Source: Nitrososphaerota archaeon (GTDB lineage: Archaea > Thermoproteota > Nitrososphaeria > Nitrososphaerales > UBA57). From it: DNA of 16,286 nucleotides. The notes under the pieces are model-generated. The model had not been told where the DNA came from. It saw nothing but the letters and a program-made list of their open reading frames with translations, and searched no databases. This document shows positions 6,636 to 14,242 of this stretch, piece by piece; position 1 is the stretch's first letter, and every line of letters starts with the position of its first letter. The stretch spans positions 1-16,286 of the forward strand of contig JACPBJ010000133.1 of the NCBI GenBank assembly GCA_016180375.1, in the 5' to 3' direction. The position numbers were made by a program, and so were the translations under genes.

Positions 6636-6885
6636 TCACTTTCCTCTAACGTTGCTCGGACTTTATGCAAAGATCATTCACAGCAGAGATCCTGGTATCG
6701 TAGGAATTTCTGGCAAAGTGGCGCTGGAAGCAAGGAACGTAGTAACACTCTCTACTGATAAGGGACAAAGGGTTATTCCAAAAAGAATATCAGAGTTCGA
6801 ATTCAGTAATGGAGGTTCAACGGCAAGAGTTGCGGGTAGTTCAGTGGTTGGCAGACCCGACGAAAGGATATTGAAGGTGGCGTAA
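6628..6885 (+). CDS. rnp1: RNase P protein component 1 (Rpp29/Pop4)
   Basis: The 85-residue protein has the Sm-like core of archaeal Rpp29: GIVGISGKVALEARNVVTL (about residues 23-41), the KGQRVIPKR strand (45-53) and the C-terminal GRPDERILK (75-83). It is a subunit of the RNase P holoenzyme, which cuts the 5' leader from pre-tRNA. The gene lies between L29 and S17, a conserved archaeal position. I choose ATG 6628 rather than the in-frame ATG at 6601. AGGAGG at 6613-6618 then lies nine bases upstream, and the MNDHFPLTLLGL start matches the family better than the basic stretch in front. Confidence 0.9.
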   Translation: MNDHFPLTLLGLYAKIIHSRDPGIVGISGKVALEARNVVTLSTDKGQRVIPKRISEFEFSNGGSTARVAGSSVVGRPDERILKVA

Positions 6886-7209
6886 ATGCGAAATCTGGGA
6901 ATCGATATCAAGCCTCCAAAGAACTCTTGCGAAGACCCTTACTGTCCATTTCACGGCACTCTTGGGGTGAGAGGTAGGTTGTTGCAAGGTAATGCAGTTA
7001 GTGTAAAGGCTAGGCTTACTGCAATAGTTGAAAGAGAATATTACAAGTATGTTCCAAAATATCTTAGATATGAAAAAAGGAGAAGCAGGGTAGCAGCGCA
7101 TCTTCCTCCATGTCTGGGCGTAAAGGAAGGCGACTCTGTTACCATAGGCGAATGTCGTCCTCTGAATAAGACGGTTTCCTTCGTAGTTCTTGAGAGGTTG
7201 ATAAGGTAA
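6886..7209 (+). CDS. rps17: Small-subunit ribosomal protein S17 (uS17)
   Basis: The 107-residue archaeal S17 has an OB-fold that binds 16S rRNA. The N-terminal CEDPYCPFHGTLGVRGR (from residue 15) is the archaeal/eukaryotic signature. The SVKARLTAIVEREYYKYVPKY segment, the basic RYEKRRSR turn and VKEGDSVTIGECRPLNKT are all typical. ATG follows directly on the Rpp29 stop. Cys15 and Cys20 with His23 are present as in many archaeal members. Confidence 0.95.
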   Translation: MRNLGIDIKPPKNSCEDPYCPFHGTLGVRGRLLQGNAVSVKARLTAIVEREYYKYVPKYLRYEKRRSRVAAHLPPCLGVKEGDSVTIGECRPLNKTVSFVVLERLIR

Positions 7210-7210
7210 T

Positions 7211-7645
7211 TTGTCAGCTAAATCTCGCGCTGTTTCAGCAAAGGGAGTCGGTGAATTCAAGCCCTACATTACTCGCTCCATACCGCACTATGCAGTAATT
7301 ACATGCGCGGATAATACGGGCGCTAAGACTTTGAGAGTTGTACAGGTTCAGAAATTCAAAGGTAGGCTGAAGAGAATACCTGCAGCATGCGTAGGGGACC
7401 TCATCACCGTAGTTGTAAAGAAAGGCCCTCCAGATCTTTCGAAGCAGACATTTGGAGCGGTAGTTGTTAGACAGAAGTATCCTGTGAGGAGGCTCAGTGG
7501 CATAAGAATCTCGTTTGAAGACAATGCAGCTGTGCTCATAACTCCGGAGGGAGACCTCAAAGGCACTGACATCAAGGGACCTGTAGCATCAGAGGCTGCT
7601 GAGAGATGGCCTAGGATTGCAAACGTGGCTACAATGATAGTATAA
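7211..7645 (+). CDS. rpl14: Large-subunit ribosomal protein L14 (uL14)
   Basis: The 144-residue L14 lies at the subunit interface, where factors such as aIF6 bind. The opening MSAKSRAVSAKGVGEFKPYI is the form I associate with Thaumarchaeota. The core HYAVITCADNTGAKTLRVVQV and the late FEDNAAVLITPEGDLKGT and AAERWPRIA are family signatures. The TTG start at 7211 lies one base after the S17 stop and gives this N-terminus. Confidence 0.95.
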   Translation: MSAKSRAVSAKGVGEFKPYITRSIPHYAVITCADNTGAKTLRVVQVQKFKGRLKRIPAACVGDLITVVVKKGPPDLSKQTFGAVVVRQKYPVRRLSGIRISFEDNAAVLITPEGDLKGTDIKGPVASEAAERWPRIANVATMIV

Positions 7646-7653
7646 GTGATGTC

Positions 7654-8007
7654 ATGACAAAGCACACAAAAGGCAGGAAGGAATACCTCGAAGCTCCTCT
7701 ACACATCCAATCTAAGAGGGTTTCCTCGCCTCTTTCGGATGATTTGAAGGCCAAGTACGGCATTAATTCGGGTAGAGCTCGCAAGGACGATACAGTTAGA
7801 ATAATGCGTGGGGAGTTTAAGGGCATAGAAGGAAAAATTACGACAGTTCATGCCAAAGAAGGAAGAGTTTCAGTCGAGGGGGTTACTCGTGAGAAACTCA
7901 AGGGAGGCACTGTGCCGATAAGAATACATGCTTCGAAGGTCATGATAACATCTCTAAGCCTCTCGGATAAGCTTAGGAAGGCTGACATGGAAGGAGAGGC
8001 ATCATAG
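7654..8007 (+). CDS. rpl24: Large-subunit ribosomal protein L24 (uL24)
   Basis: The 117-residue archaeal L24 is an early 23S-binding assembly protein near the tunnel exit. APLHIQSKRVSSPLSDDLKAK is the archaeal/eukaryotic N-terminal extension. The KOW motif follows (KDDTVRIMRGEFKGIEGKI, about residues 44-62). The IRIHASKVMITSL strand closes the domain. ATG 7654 is eight bases after the L14 stop. Confidence 0.95.
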   Translation: MTKHTKGRKEYLEAPLHIQSKRVSSPLSDDLKAKYGINSGRARKDDTVRIMRGEFKGIEGKITTVHAKEGRVSVEGVTREKLKGGTVPIRIHASKVMITSLSLSDKLRKADMEGEAS

Positions 8008-8018
8008 GTGGACTTCAA

Positions 8019-8741
8019 ATGACAGGAAGCAACAAACTGAAGAGGTCAGGAGCACCGGTTTTCTGGGGTATCCCAAGGAAGGGAAAGAGAAGGTTTGCTG
8101 TCAACCCATCGCCAGGACCTCATCCCAAGCTTCTGGGTATTCCTCTTAGAGTTCTGATTAGAGATGTTCTGAAACTTACGAAGACAAGCAAAGAAGCACA
8201 AACCGCCATCGTTAACGGTTCGGTAACTGTTGATGGAATTGTTAGAACAGATCCTAACTTTCCTGTCGGGCTCATGGATGTTGTCGTGATGCCATCGTTG
8301 GGCAAAGTGTTCAGGCTGCTTCCCACCAAGGCGCGAACACTTTACCCCATCGAGGTACCAGAGTCAGAAAAAGGGCTGAAACTCTGCAGAATTAAAAACA
8401 AGGTAACCGTGCTCGGTGGATCAATTCAATATGGGCTCCACGATGGAAGGTCCATTCTCACTGGGCCAGAGGTGAGCATAAAGGTTGGAGATTCTGCTCT
8501 CATAGAAGTCCCCAAGCAGAAGATCGTAAAGCACATAGCTCTGAAAAAGGGTTCTCTTGTGCTCGTTACTGGCGGGAAGAGGCAGGGCGAAGTCGGAAAG
8601 TTGAGCGAAATAAAATCTGGCTCTGTGTCCAGACCTCCCATGGCCAGCCTATCAATTGATGAAAGTGCGGTTGAGATACCTGCAAAACTTGTCATAGCTG
8701 TTGGGGAAGAGGCGCCCCTCGTCACTGTAGTGGTGAAATAG
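8019..8741 (+). CDS. rps4e: Small-subunit ribosomal protein S4e
   Basis: The 240-residue protein is archaeal/eukaryote-specific and unrelated to bacterial S4. It has the S4e N-terminal domain (LKRSGAPVFWGIPRKGKR, from residue 7), an S4-like RNA-binding region (about residues 40-95, with TVDGIVRTDPNFPVGLMD), the central S4e domain and a C-terminal KOW motif (GSLVLVTGGKRQGEVGKL). It sits on the body of the small subunit. The ATG at 8019 is 11 bases after L24, and the stop is followed at once by L5. Confidence 0.95.
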   Translation: MTGSNKLKRSGAPVFWGIPRKGKRRFAVNPSPGPHPKLLGIPLRVLIRDVLKLTKTSKEAQTAIVNGSVTVDGIVRTDPNFPVGLMDVVVMPSLGKVFRLLPTKARTLYPIEVPESEKGLKLCRIKNKVTVLGGSIQYGLHDGRSILTGPEVSIKVGDSALIEVPKQKIVKHIALKKGSLVLVTGGKRQGEVGKLSEIKSGSVSRPPMASLSIDESAVEIPAKLVIAVGEEAPLVTVVVK

Positions 8742-9278
8742 ATGGCGGTAGCTGGTCACGTTCAGATACAGTCTCCGATGAGAGCTATCAGAGTGGACAA
8801 AGTTGTTCTGAACATCGGAGTAGGGAAGTCAGGTGAACCTCATGAAAAAGCAAAACGCATACTCAAGGAGCTGACAGAGCAGACGCCATCCTCGCGTCAA
8901 GCTCGCGATTCAATCAGGGATTTTGGAATTCACAAAGGTGAACCCATAGGGGCGATAGTTACGCTAAGAGGAGGAGAGGCAATCGAAGTTCTGAAGAGAC
9001 TTCTTGTTGCTAAAGAGAATAAGCTGAATGCTCGGTCATTTGACGATACCGGTAATTTTTCATTTGGTATAAAAGAGCACATAGAAATCCCCGGTGTAAG
9101 ATATAATCCAGACATTGGTATTTACGGGCTTGATGTTTCTGTAGTTCTGAGCAGACCAGGTCGCAGAGTTGCATTAAGGAAGAGAGCGAGGGAAAAGATA
9201 GGCACGTTTCACAGAATCTCGCGCGATGATGCAATGATATTTGCAAAAGAGAATCTAGGAATTGAAGTGGTAGAGTAG
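8742..9278 (+). CDS. rpl5: Large-subunit ribosomal protein L5 (uL5)
   Basis: The 178-residue L5 binds 5S rRNA and contacts the P-site tRNA in the central protuberance. VDKVVLNIGVGKSGE near the N-terminus, the DSIRDFGIHKGEPIGAIVTL segment, the SFGIKEHIEIPGVRYNPDIG loop and the C-terminal RAREKIGTFHRISRDDAM are all conserved. ATG comes directly after the S4e stop (TAGATG), and the same TAGATG junction leads into S14. Confidence 0.96.
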   Translation: MAVAGHVQIQSPMRAIRVDKVVLNIGVGKSGEPHEKAKRILKELTEQTPSSRQARDSIRDFGIHKGEPIGAIVTLRGGEAIEVLKRLLVAKENKLNARSFDDTGNFSFGIKEHIEIPGVRYNPDIGIYGLDVSVVLSRPGRRVALRKRAREKIGTFHRISRDDAMIFAKENLGIEVVE

Positions 9279-9440
9279 ATGAAAGAACGACACGGCAAGC
9301 CAAGAAAATCTGGTAAAGGAGCAAGATGGTGTAAACGTTGCGGCCAATACAACGCAATGATTCAGATGTACAACTTGCTCTTATGCAGACAATGTTTCAG
9401 GGAAGTCGCTCCGAGACTGGGCTTCAGGAAGTATGACTAG
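9279..9440 (+). CDS. rps14: Small-subunit ribosomal protein S14, zinc-binding type (uS14)
   Basis: A 53-residue ORF fits exactly between L5 and S8 and reads as a complete archaeal S14. Four cysteines at positions 18, 21, 36 and 39 form the zinc site (CxxC plus CxxC). The C-terminal FREVAPRLGFRKYD is highly characteristic. It binds the head of the small subunit near S3 and S10. The ATG immediately follows the L5 TAG. Confidence 0.95.
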   Translation: MKERHGKPRKSGKGARWCKRCGQYNAMIQMYNLLLCRQCFREVAPRLGFRKYD

Positions 9441-9448
9441 GTGAGACC

Positions 9449-9841
9449 TTGCCCGCGATGAACATACTGGCAAACTTATTCACAACAATGTATAACAACG
9501 AGCTTAGAAACAAGAAGGAGTGTATAATCATCCCGTCATCAAATCTGGCTACAACGGTGCTTAGAACAATGCAGGCTAACAAATACATCGGAGAGTTTGA
9601 AACCATAGATGATGGCATCGTGGGGAAGATTCGCGTTCAGCTTCTGGGCAGAATAAACAGATGTGGTATAATCTCGCCCCGATTCGCTGTGAAGGCTAAA
9701 GAATTCGGAAAATGGGAAAGACAATTTCTTCCTGCTGTCGGCATTGGAATTCTCGTAGTTTCAACTCCCCAAGGTGTACTGTCGCACATCGAAGCTCAGG
9801 AAAAGAAGGTTGGAGGTAGGTTGATTGGTTATGTCTACTGA
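9449..9841 (+). CDS. rps8: Small-subunit ribosomal protein S8 (uS8)
   Basis: The 130-residue S8 is a primary 16S rRNA-binding protein of the platform. The N-terminal MNILANLFTTMYNNE and the C-terminal GVLSHIEAQEKKVGGRLIGY match archaeal S8. The TTG start at 9449 gives MPAMNIL, the opening I know from thaumarchaeal relatives; ATG at 9458 is the alternative. The 3' end contains the ribosome-binding site and start of L6. Confidence 0.95.
   Translation: MPAMNILANLFTTMYNNELRNKKECIIIPSSNLATTVLRTMQANKYIGEFETIDDGIVGKIRVQLLGRINRCGIISPRFAVKAKEFGKWERQFLPAVGIGILVVSTPQGVLSHIEAQEKKVGGRLIGYVY
9812..9817 (+). promoter_or_regulatory. Strong ribosome-binding site for L6
   Basis: GGAGGT lies within the last codons of S8. 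It is seven bases before TTG 9825 and 13 before ATG 9831. The spacing favours TTG, adding two residues (Met-Val) before MSTEKIR, but both remain possible. Confidence 0.5.
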
Positions 9842-10394
9842 GAAAATTCGGACTAGCGAGTTATCTCGCGAACTCGCATTACCTGAAGGTGTCACTGCAA
9901 CTATGAATTCGGGTGTGCTACAAGTCAAAGGACCTCTGGGAGTTGTTAAGAAGAACTTCAATTTGATTAGGGCAACTGTGAAAGTTGATGGGAAGCAGGT
10001 GGAAATCAAGCCTTTCGGAACGAAAAAACAGGATAAAGCTGTTCTTGGTACATGTGAATCAATAATTCGAAACATAATAGATGGCGTTACGAAAGGATTC
10101 ACATACAGGATGAAAGTGGCTTTTGCTCACTTCCCGGTTACGGTCAAGATTAAAGGTAAAGAAGTTCACGTAGAGAACTTCTACGGTGAGCGCTCACCAA
10201 GAATTGCTGAAATTGTTGGCGATTGCAAAGTCTCTACGCAGGGGGACGACATAATAATCCAGGGAGTTTCTGTCGAAGATGTAGGTCATACAGCTGCGAA
10301 CATTGAACAGGCAACCAAAGTCAAGAGGAAAGATCAGAGAGTGTTCCTAGACGGGATCTACCTATACGAAAAGGTGAGAGGTCAAAATGTCTAA
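9825..10394 (+). CDS. rpl6: Large-subunit ribosomal protein L6 (uL6)
   Basis: The 189-residue L6 (187 if ATG 9831 is used) has two related alpha/beta domains and lies near the factor-binding site and sarcin-ricin loop. ALPEGVTATMNSGVLQVKGPLG opens the first domain. The second carries FAHFPVTVKIKGKEVHVENF and ERSPRIAEIVG, and the C-terminus has KDQRVFLDGIYLYEK. It overlaps S8 by 11 to 17 bases, and its last eight bases overlap the L32e start. Confidence 0.94.
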   Translation: MVMSTEKIRTSELSRELALPEGVTATMNSGVLQVKGPLGVVKKNFNLIRATVKVDGKQVEIKPFGTKKQDKAVLGTCESIIRNIIDGVTKGFTYRMKVAFAHFPVTVKIKGKEVHVENFYGERSPRIAEIVGDCKVSTQGDDIIIQGVSVEDVGHTAANIEQATKVKRKDQRVFLDGIYLYEKVRGQNV

Positions 10395-11661
10395 GAAAGT
10401 AGAAAAGAAGACACAAAAGAAAGAAAAAAGGACCGTAGAGAAGACCAAGGAAACTGCAAAGAAGCTAGAAGCTTCAACAAAGAAATCTGCACCTGCAAAG
10501 AAGGTGACAAAGGAACCCCTGAAGTCTGGAGTTAGACTGGTTGTAGCAAAACCCTCGAAAGAAGTCAAGAAGGATGTAGAAGCAAAGAAACCCATGAAAG
10601 TAGAAGCACCACGCAAGAAAGAACCAAAGGTCGAGGCTACACCTACTAAGAAGCTACCGATCACAACTATAAAGGTACAACCTGTCCCTCCAAAAAAGGA
10701 AGTTGTGTTACCCCCTAAAGTAAAGGTTAAACCGGCTCCGAAGAAGGAATTCATCTTGAAGGCAGAGCCTATCCTTCCTAAGAAAGAAGCGGCATTACCA
10801 TCCAAGAAAGAGCATGCGCCTCCTCCCAAGCCTATGGTGCCACCGCCAAAGAAAGAAATTGCACCACCTCCGAAGGTCGAATCCGTTCCTTCAAAGAAGG
10901 ATGTTACACCAACTCCAAAAGTCGAGCTCGCACCTGCAAAGAAAGAACTAGCGCCTCCTCCTAGAAAAGAACCTGCATTACCACCCAAACCTGCACAAAT
11001 AATACCTCCAAAGAAGGAACCTATTCCGGTTCCCAAACCAGCACCAGTAATCGCTCCCAAACCGCAACCTGTAGTTATTGCGAAGAAAGAGATTACAGCT
11101 CCTCCTAAACAACAGATGGTCGTTGTCCCCAAGCCTCAGCCTGTGGTCGTTGCAAAGAAAGAAATCGTCATGCCTCAGTTAGCGCCTGTAATTGCTGTAA
11201 AGAAGATACCTGCACAGCCTCAAAAGAAGTTTAGATCCCCAAAGAAGGAACCAACTCCAAAACCAGTAGATCTCAGCAAATTGCTCACCTTAAGGAAACA
11301 ACTTAATCAGAACAGGCCGAAGTTTGTAAGACCAGAATCGTGGCGCTATGTCAGATTACATGAACCATGGAGGAAGCCAAAAGGAATAGATCACAAGGTC
11401 AGAAAATCAGTAAAGGGCTGGCCTCAGCTTGTCAGTATTGGGTATCGCAACCCAAGAAAGGTTAGAGGATTACATCCATCTGGCCTCAGGGATGTTCTTG
11501 TTCATAACACCAAGGACTTTGAGAATCTTAATCCAAAAGCAGACGCAGTAAGGTTCGCGTCTACGCTTGGCGGCAGAAGCAGGGCAATGCTGATGGAGAA
11601 AGCACACCAGATGGGATTGAGGGTTCTGAACCCCGGCAAGGTTAAACAGGTCACGTCCTAG
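10387..11661 (+). CDS. rpl32e: Large-subunit ribosomal protein L32e with a very long basic N-terminal tail
   Basis: The true L32e domain is only the last 131 residues (294-424), with KFVRPESWRYVRLHEPWRKP, the DHKVRKSVKGWP motif, the GYRNPRKVRGLHPSG turn and a late LGGRSRAMLMEKA helix. In front lies a low-complexity tail of about 293 residues. Residues 1-95 are Lys/Glu/Ala-rich. Residues 99-292 are Pro/Lys-rich with about a dozen PKKE-like units, such as KPQPVVIAKKEI (225-236) and KPQPVVVAKKEI (249-260). The tail is in frame with a good ATG that overlaps L6 by eight bases, so it appears translated. L32e is archaeal/eukaryotic and lies on the solvent side of the large subunit. The tail should be disordered and strongly positive; its job is unknown, with RNA binding or ribosome tethering as inferences. 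Confidence 0.93.
   Translation: MSKKVEKKTQKKEKRTVEKTKETAKKLEASTKKSAPAKKVTKEPLKSGVRLVVAKPSKEVKKDVEAKKPMKVEAPRKKEPKVEATPTKKLPITTIKVQPVPPKKEVVLPPKVKVKPAPKKEFILKAEPILPKKEAALPSKKEHAPPPKPMVPPPKKEIAPPPKVESVPSKKDVTPTPKVELAPAKKELAPPPRKEPALPPKPAQIIPPKKEPIPVPKPAPVIAPKPQPVVIAKKEITAPPKQQMVVVPKPQPVVVAKKEIVMPQLAPVIAVKKIPAQPQKKFRSPKKEPTPKPVDLSKLLTLRKQLNQNRPKFVRPESWRYVRLHEPWRKPKGIDHKVRKSVKGWPQLVSIGYRNPRKVRGLHPSGLRDVLVHNTKDFENLNPKADAVRFASTLGGRSRAMLMEKAHQMGLRVLNPGKVKQVTS
10681..11262 (+). repeat. Degenerate Pro-Lys repeat region in the L32e tail
   Basis: This coding stretch (residues 99-292 of L32e) repeats a unit around (P/A/S)-K-K-E with flanking Pro-Pro and hydrophobic pairs, roughly every 9-21 residues. 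Spacing is irregular, so it is not a simple tandem repeat at DNA level. The two best units (11059-11094 and 11131-11166) differ at nine of 36 bases, eight of them synonymous. Confidence 0.8.
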
Positions 11662-11674
11662 AGAAGTGAGATAG

Positions 11675-12118
11675 TTGGCAGATCTAAGATCCAAAAGAAG
11701 AATGGCGGCGGACGTGCTTGGGGTAGGAGAGAGCAGAGTAAGGATTGATCCCACTGCTACGGATAGGTTAGAGGATGCCATTACAAGGGGCAGTATCAGA
11801 TCTCTCGCCAAAGAGGGCATAATCTGGGTTAGACAGAAGCAGGGAGTTTCACGAGGCAGAACAAGGGTGAAGCACGCAAAGGCGAAACTCAGAGGGAGAG
11901 CCGGAGGGTCAAAAGAAGGTGCAAAGTTCGCTAGGGTAAGCAGAAAGGAAGCTTGGGTTGCGAGAGTTAGATCGTTGCGTAGAAGGCTTAAGGTTAAGAA
12001 AGACAGGGGTGAGATTTCAAACCCAGTATTCTGGCAGATTTATAGGCAAATTGGCGTAGGACAGATAAAGACAGTTAAACGCATGGAGGAGCTCGTAAGA
12101 GCTACAACTGGCAGGTGA
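11675..12118 (+). CDS. rpl19e: Large-subunit ribosomal protein L19e
   Basis: The 147-residue archaeal/eukaryote-specific protein helps bridge the subunits. LRSKRRMAADVLGVGESRVRI (from residue 4) is the helical N-terminal signature. SRGRTRVKHAKAKLRGRAGG is the basic linker, and VARVRSLRRRLKVKKDRGEI with YRQIGVGQIKTVKRM forms the long C-terminal helices. TTG at 11675 gives MADLRSKRR, the expected start. It lies 13 bases after L32e. Confidence 0.95.
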   Translation: MADLRSKRRMAADVLGVGESRVRIDPTATDRLEDAITRGSIRSLAKEGIIWVRQKQGVSRGRTRVKHAKAKLRGRAGGSKEGAKFARVSRKEAWVARVRSLRRRLKVKKDRGEISNPVFWQIYRQIGVGQIKTVKRMEELVRATTGR

Positions 12119-12122
12119 AACT

Positions 12123-12695
12123 ATGGCTAAAGCTAGTTATATTGCAATGCTATCAAGACGGCGTGAAGGCAAGACAGACTACAGAACCAGAAAGGGAATC
12201 ATCATATCGAAGGAGAACTTCTTGACGGTCAGGATAAGTGACAAGAATACAAGTATACAGATATCGAGTGCTCAAGTTGGTGGAGATAGAATACTTGCTT
12301 CCGCGCATTCAAGGGAGCTAAAGAAGCTCGGCTGGAAGGGTTCTGGCAAGTCAGTCCCTGCAGCTTATCTTACAGGTCTGCTGGCCGGTCAAAGAGCTAG
12401 CAAAGCAGGTTTGAAGAGTGCTATTGTTTACGCGGGAATCAAACCTTTCCGACCAGCATCGAGAATTGCCGCAGCTGTAAAGGGTGTAATAGAGGCGGGT
12501 ATTGCTGTGCCTGTCAACGAGAAAGCACTCCCTCCAGAAGAGAGGATAAAGGGCGAGCATATCTCAGGCTATGCATCGTCTATAGGGGAATCCGAGGTGG
12601 CACAATTCTCAACTTGGAAGAAGTTCAAGTTCACTCCTGAAACATTCGGGAAGCATTACGATGAAATCCTGTCAAAAATCAAAGGAGGCAAGTAA
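12123..12695 (+). CDS. rpl18: Large-subunit ribosomal protein L18 (uL18)
   Basis: The 190-residue L18 binds 5S rRNA together with L5. RREGKTDYRTRKGIIISK (from residue 13) is the archaeal/eukaryotic L18 signature. The VRISDKNTSIQISSAQVGGD strand pair and AGQRASKAGLKSAIVYAGI complete the core. The C-terminal part is shorter than in eukaryotic L5. ATG at 12123 lies four bases after L19e. Its last codons contain the AGGAGG that serves S5. Confidence 0.94.
   Translation: MAKASYIAMLSRRREGKTDYRTRKGIIISKENFLTVRISDKNTSIQISSAQVGGDRILASAHSRELKKLGWKGSGKSVPAAYLTGLLAGQRASKAGLKSAIVYAGIKPFRPASRIAAAVKGVIEAGIAVPVNEKALPPEERIKGEHISGYASSIGESEVAQFSTWKKFKFTPETFGKHYDEILSKIKGGK
12683..12688 (+). promoter_or_regulatory. 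Ribosome-binding site deciding the S5 start
   Basis: A perfect AGGAGG lies at the end of L18, nine bases before the TTG at 12698. It supports TTG as the true S5 start despite the weak start codon. Confidence 0.6.
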
Positions 12696-12697
12696 AG

Positions 12698-13333
12698 TTG
12701 AGCAGGAGTAGGTTCGCTGCTGAGGAGACGCAAAAGATTTGGCTCCCCAGAACGAGACTTGGCATGCTGGTTTCACAGGGCAAAGTTACTTCCATGGATG
12801 AGATATTCCTGAATGGATGGAAGATCAAGGAATACGAAATTGTGAAGACCCTACTCCCTGAGCTCAAGAGCACATCTATTAGCGTGGGCATCGTTCAGAA
12901 GCAGACTGACGCTGGAGAAGTGACAAAGTTCGCTTCTGTAGTTGCAGTTGGCAACGAAAATGGCTGGTTCGGTGTTGGGAGGGGTAAGGCAGCACAGATG
13001 AGGAGCGCCATAGAAAAAGGGACTTATGACGCTTACCTGAATGTAATCCCTATCAGACTCGGCTGCGGAAGCTGGGAGTGTAGATGCGGCAGAGGACATT
13101 CCATACCATACAAGACCAGCGGAAAAGGAGGTAGCGTAAGAGTCGAGATAATTCCGGGACCAAGAGGTTTGGGACTGGTTGCAGGAGAGACTGTCAGAAC
13201 CCTCTTATCACTTGCTGGCATCAAAGATGCATGGACCAGAACATATGGTTCTACAAGCACGATGGCTTCTGTTGCCAATGCAGTTTATGATGCGTTGAAG
13301 AAAGTCCACGGTTTAAGTACCACTGGGGGTTAG
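12698..13333 (+). CDS. rps5: Small-subunit ribosomal protein S5 (uS5)
   Basis: The 211-residue archaeal S5 acts in decoding accuracy and lines the mRNA entry. The dsRNA-binding-like N-terminal domain includes FASVVAVGNENGWFGVGRGKA. The C-terminal domain includes VRVEIIPGPRGLGLVAGETV and the SLAGIKDAWTRTYGST motif. CGSWECRCG at residues 123-131 is the archaeal/eukaryotic cysteine-rich insert. The TTG start is supported by the AGGAGG upstream and gives MSRSRFA. It is four bases from L30. Confidence 0.96.
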   Translation: MSRSRFAAEETQKIWLPRTRLGMLVSQGKVTSMDEIFLNGWKIKEYEIVKTLLPELKSTSISVGIVQKQTDAGEVTKFASVVAVGNENGWFGVGRGKAAQMRSAIEKGTYDAYLNVIPIRLGCGSWECRCGRGHSIPYKTSGKGGSVRVEIIPGPRGLGLVAGETVRTLLSLAGIKDAWTRTYGSTSTMASVANAVYDALKKVHGLSTTGG

Positions 13334-13337
13334 GGAC

Positions 13338-13799
13338 ATGCCAAGTCTGTTAGTTGTTAACATGAGAGGTCTTATCAATACACGTACAGTTGTACGTGAT
13401 ACCCTCAGCCGATTGAATATTGAAACGAGGTTTCGAGCGACAGTTGTTCCAGACACCCCTTCACATAGAGGGATGCTCGAGATGGCAAAAGAGCATGTTG
13501 CTTGGTGCGAATCCAATTCAGAGCTTTTGACGGAGCTGCTCCAAAAGAGGGGCAGGGCTGAGGGCAAGACCGCAATTAATCAGGACGTGCTAAAGGTTTT
13601 AGGGTACCAGAACCTTGGGGATCTTGCAAAAGCTTTGAGTAACGGGGAAATTACACTGAACGCACTGGGGGTCAAGCCTTCATTTACCCTTAACTCTCCA
13701 AAGGGAGGTTTCAAGCGCTCTATCCGTAGAATGTATTCTCAAGGAGGCGTCTTGGGACATAATCCAGAACTGCCCAAGATCGTTCGGGCGATGATTTAG
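13338..13799 (+). CDS. rpl30: Large-subunit ribosomal protein L30 (uL30)
   Basis: The 153-residue archaeal L30 is longer than the bacterial form. LLVVNMRGLINTRTVVRDTL (residues 4-23) is the ferredoxin-like start, with the NMRG motif close to the family's common variants. The long helical insert and the C-terminal FTLNSPKGGFKRSIRRMYSQ are archaeal/eukaryotic L7-like features. ATG 13338 is four bases after S5, and L15 follows nine bases after its stop. Confidence 0.94.
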   Translation: MPSLLVVNMRGLINTRTVVRDTLSRLNIETRFRATVVPDTPSHRGMLEMAKEHVAWCESNSELLTELLQKRGRAEGKTAINQDVLKVLGYQNLGDLAKALSNGEITLNALGVKPSFTLNSPKGGFKRSIRRMYSQGGVLGHNPELPKIVRAMI

Positions 13800-13808
13800 A
13801 GGGAGAGT

Positions 13809-14240
13809 ATGGCGACCAGAAACAGGAAGGTAAGACGATTCAGAGGCTCTCGCACTCATGGCTGGGGCCAAATCGGCCAGCACAGGAAGAGTGGAGGGAG
13901 AGGAGGAAGAGGCAAAGCCGGTTTGCTAAAGCACAAGTGGACATGGACTGTAGTCTATGACCCTAATCATTTCACTCATGAAAAGCCGAAGCCTCCTCAA
14001 AGGACAATAGTTGACAAGTGGATAAATGTAGGACAACTGGATAGCATTGCGCATTCGATTGGCAAAAAGGAGGGGAATGTACAAGTCCTTGACCTTGCCA
14101 GCTTGGGATACCAGAAGCTTTTAGGGCAAGGCTCTGTTAATAGTGCTTACAAGGTCTTGATCAATTCTGCTAGCGGATCAGCGAAGGAGAAAGTTGGGAA
14201 GGCAGGCGGAGAACTGGTATTAGCAGCGGGTAGAGAATAA
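13809..14240 (+). CDS. rpl15: Large-subunit ribosomal protein L15 (uL15)
   Basis: The 143-residue L15 (eukaryotic L27a type) has a strongly basic Gly/Arg-rich N-terminal arm that threads into 23S rRNA. The signature RGSRTHGWGQIGQHRKSGG starts at residue 14, followed by RGGRGKAGLLKHKWTW. The C-terminal globular part carries VQVLDLASLGYQKLLGQG. ATG lies in the purine-rich GGGAGAGTATG. Two bases separate it from SecY. Confidence 0.95.
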   Translation: MATRNRKVRRFRGSRTHGWGQIGQHRKSGGRGGRGKAGLLKHKWTWTVVYDPNHFTHEKPKPPQRTIVDKWINVGQLDSIAHSIGKKEGNVQVLDLASLGYQKLLGQGSVNSAYKVLINSASGSAKEKVGKAGGELVLAAGRE

Positions 14241-14242
14241 GT

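Noticed and set aside
6628..6885. Rpp29 inside a ribosomal cluster as a novelty
   Set aside because: This placement is well known in archaea and is useful only as a lineage marker.
6841..7260. 139-codon minus-strand open frame opposite S17
   Set aside because: It lies antisense to S17, whose protein signatures are unmistakable, and the antisense product has no recognisable domain.
10362..11132. 256-codon minus-strand open frame rich in Phe, Gly and Ser
   Set aside because: It is the exact antisense of the Lys/Pro-rich L32e tail. Its low-complexity composition is the mirror of repeated CCN and AAG codons, and the sense frame ends in a genuine L32e domain.
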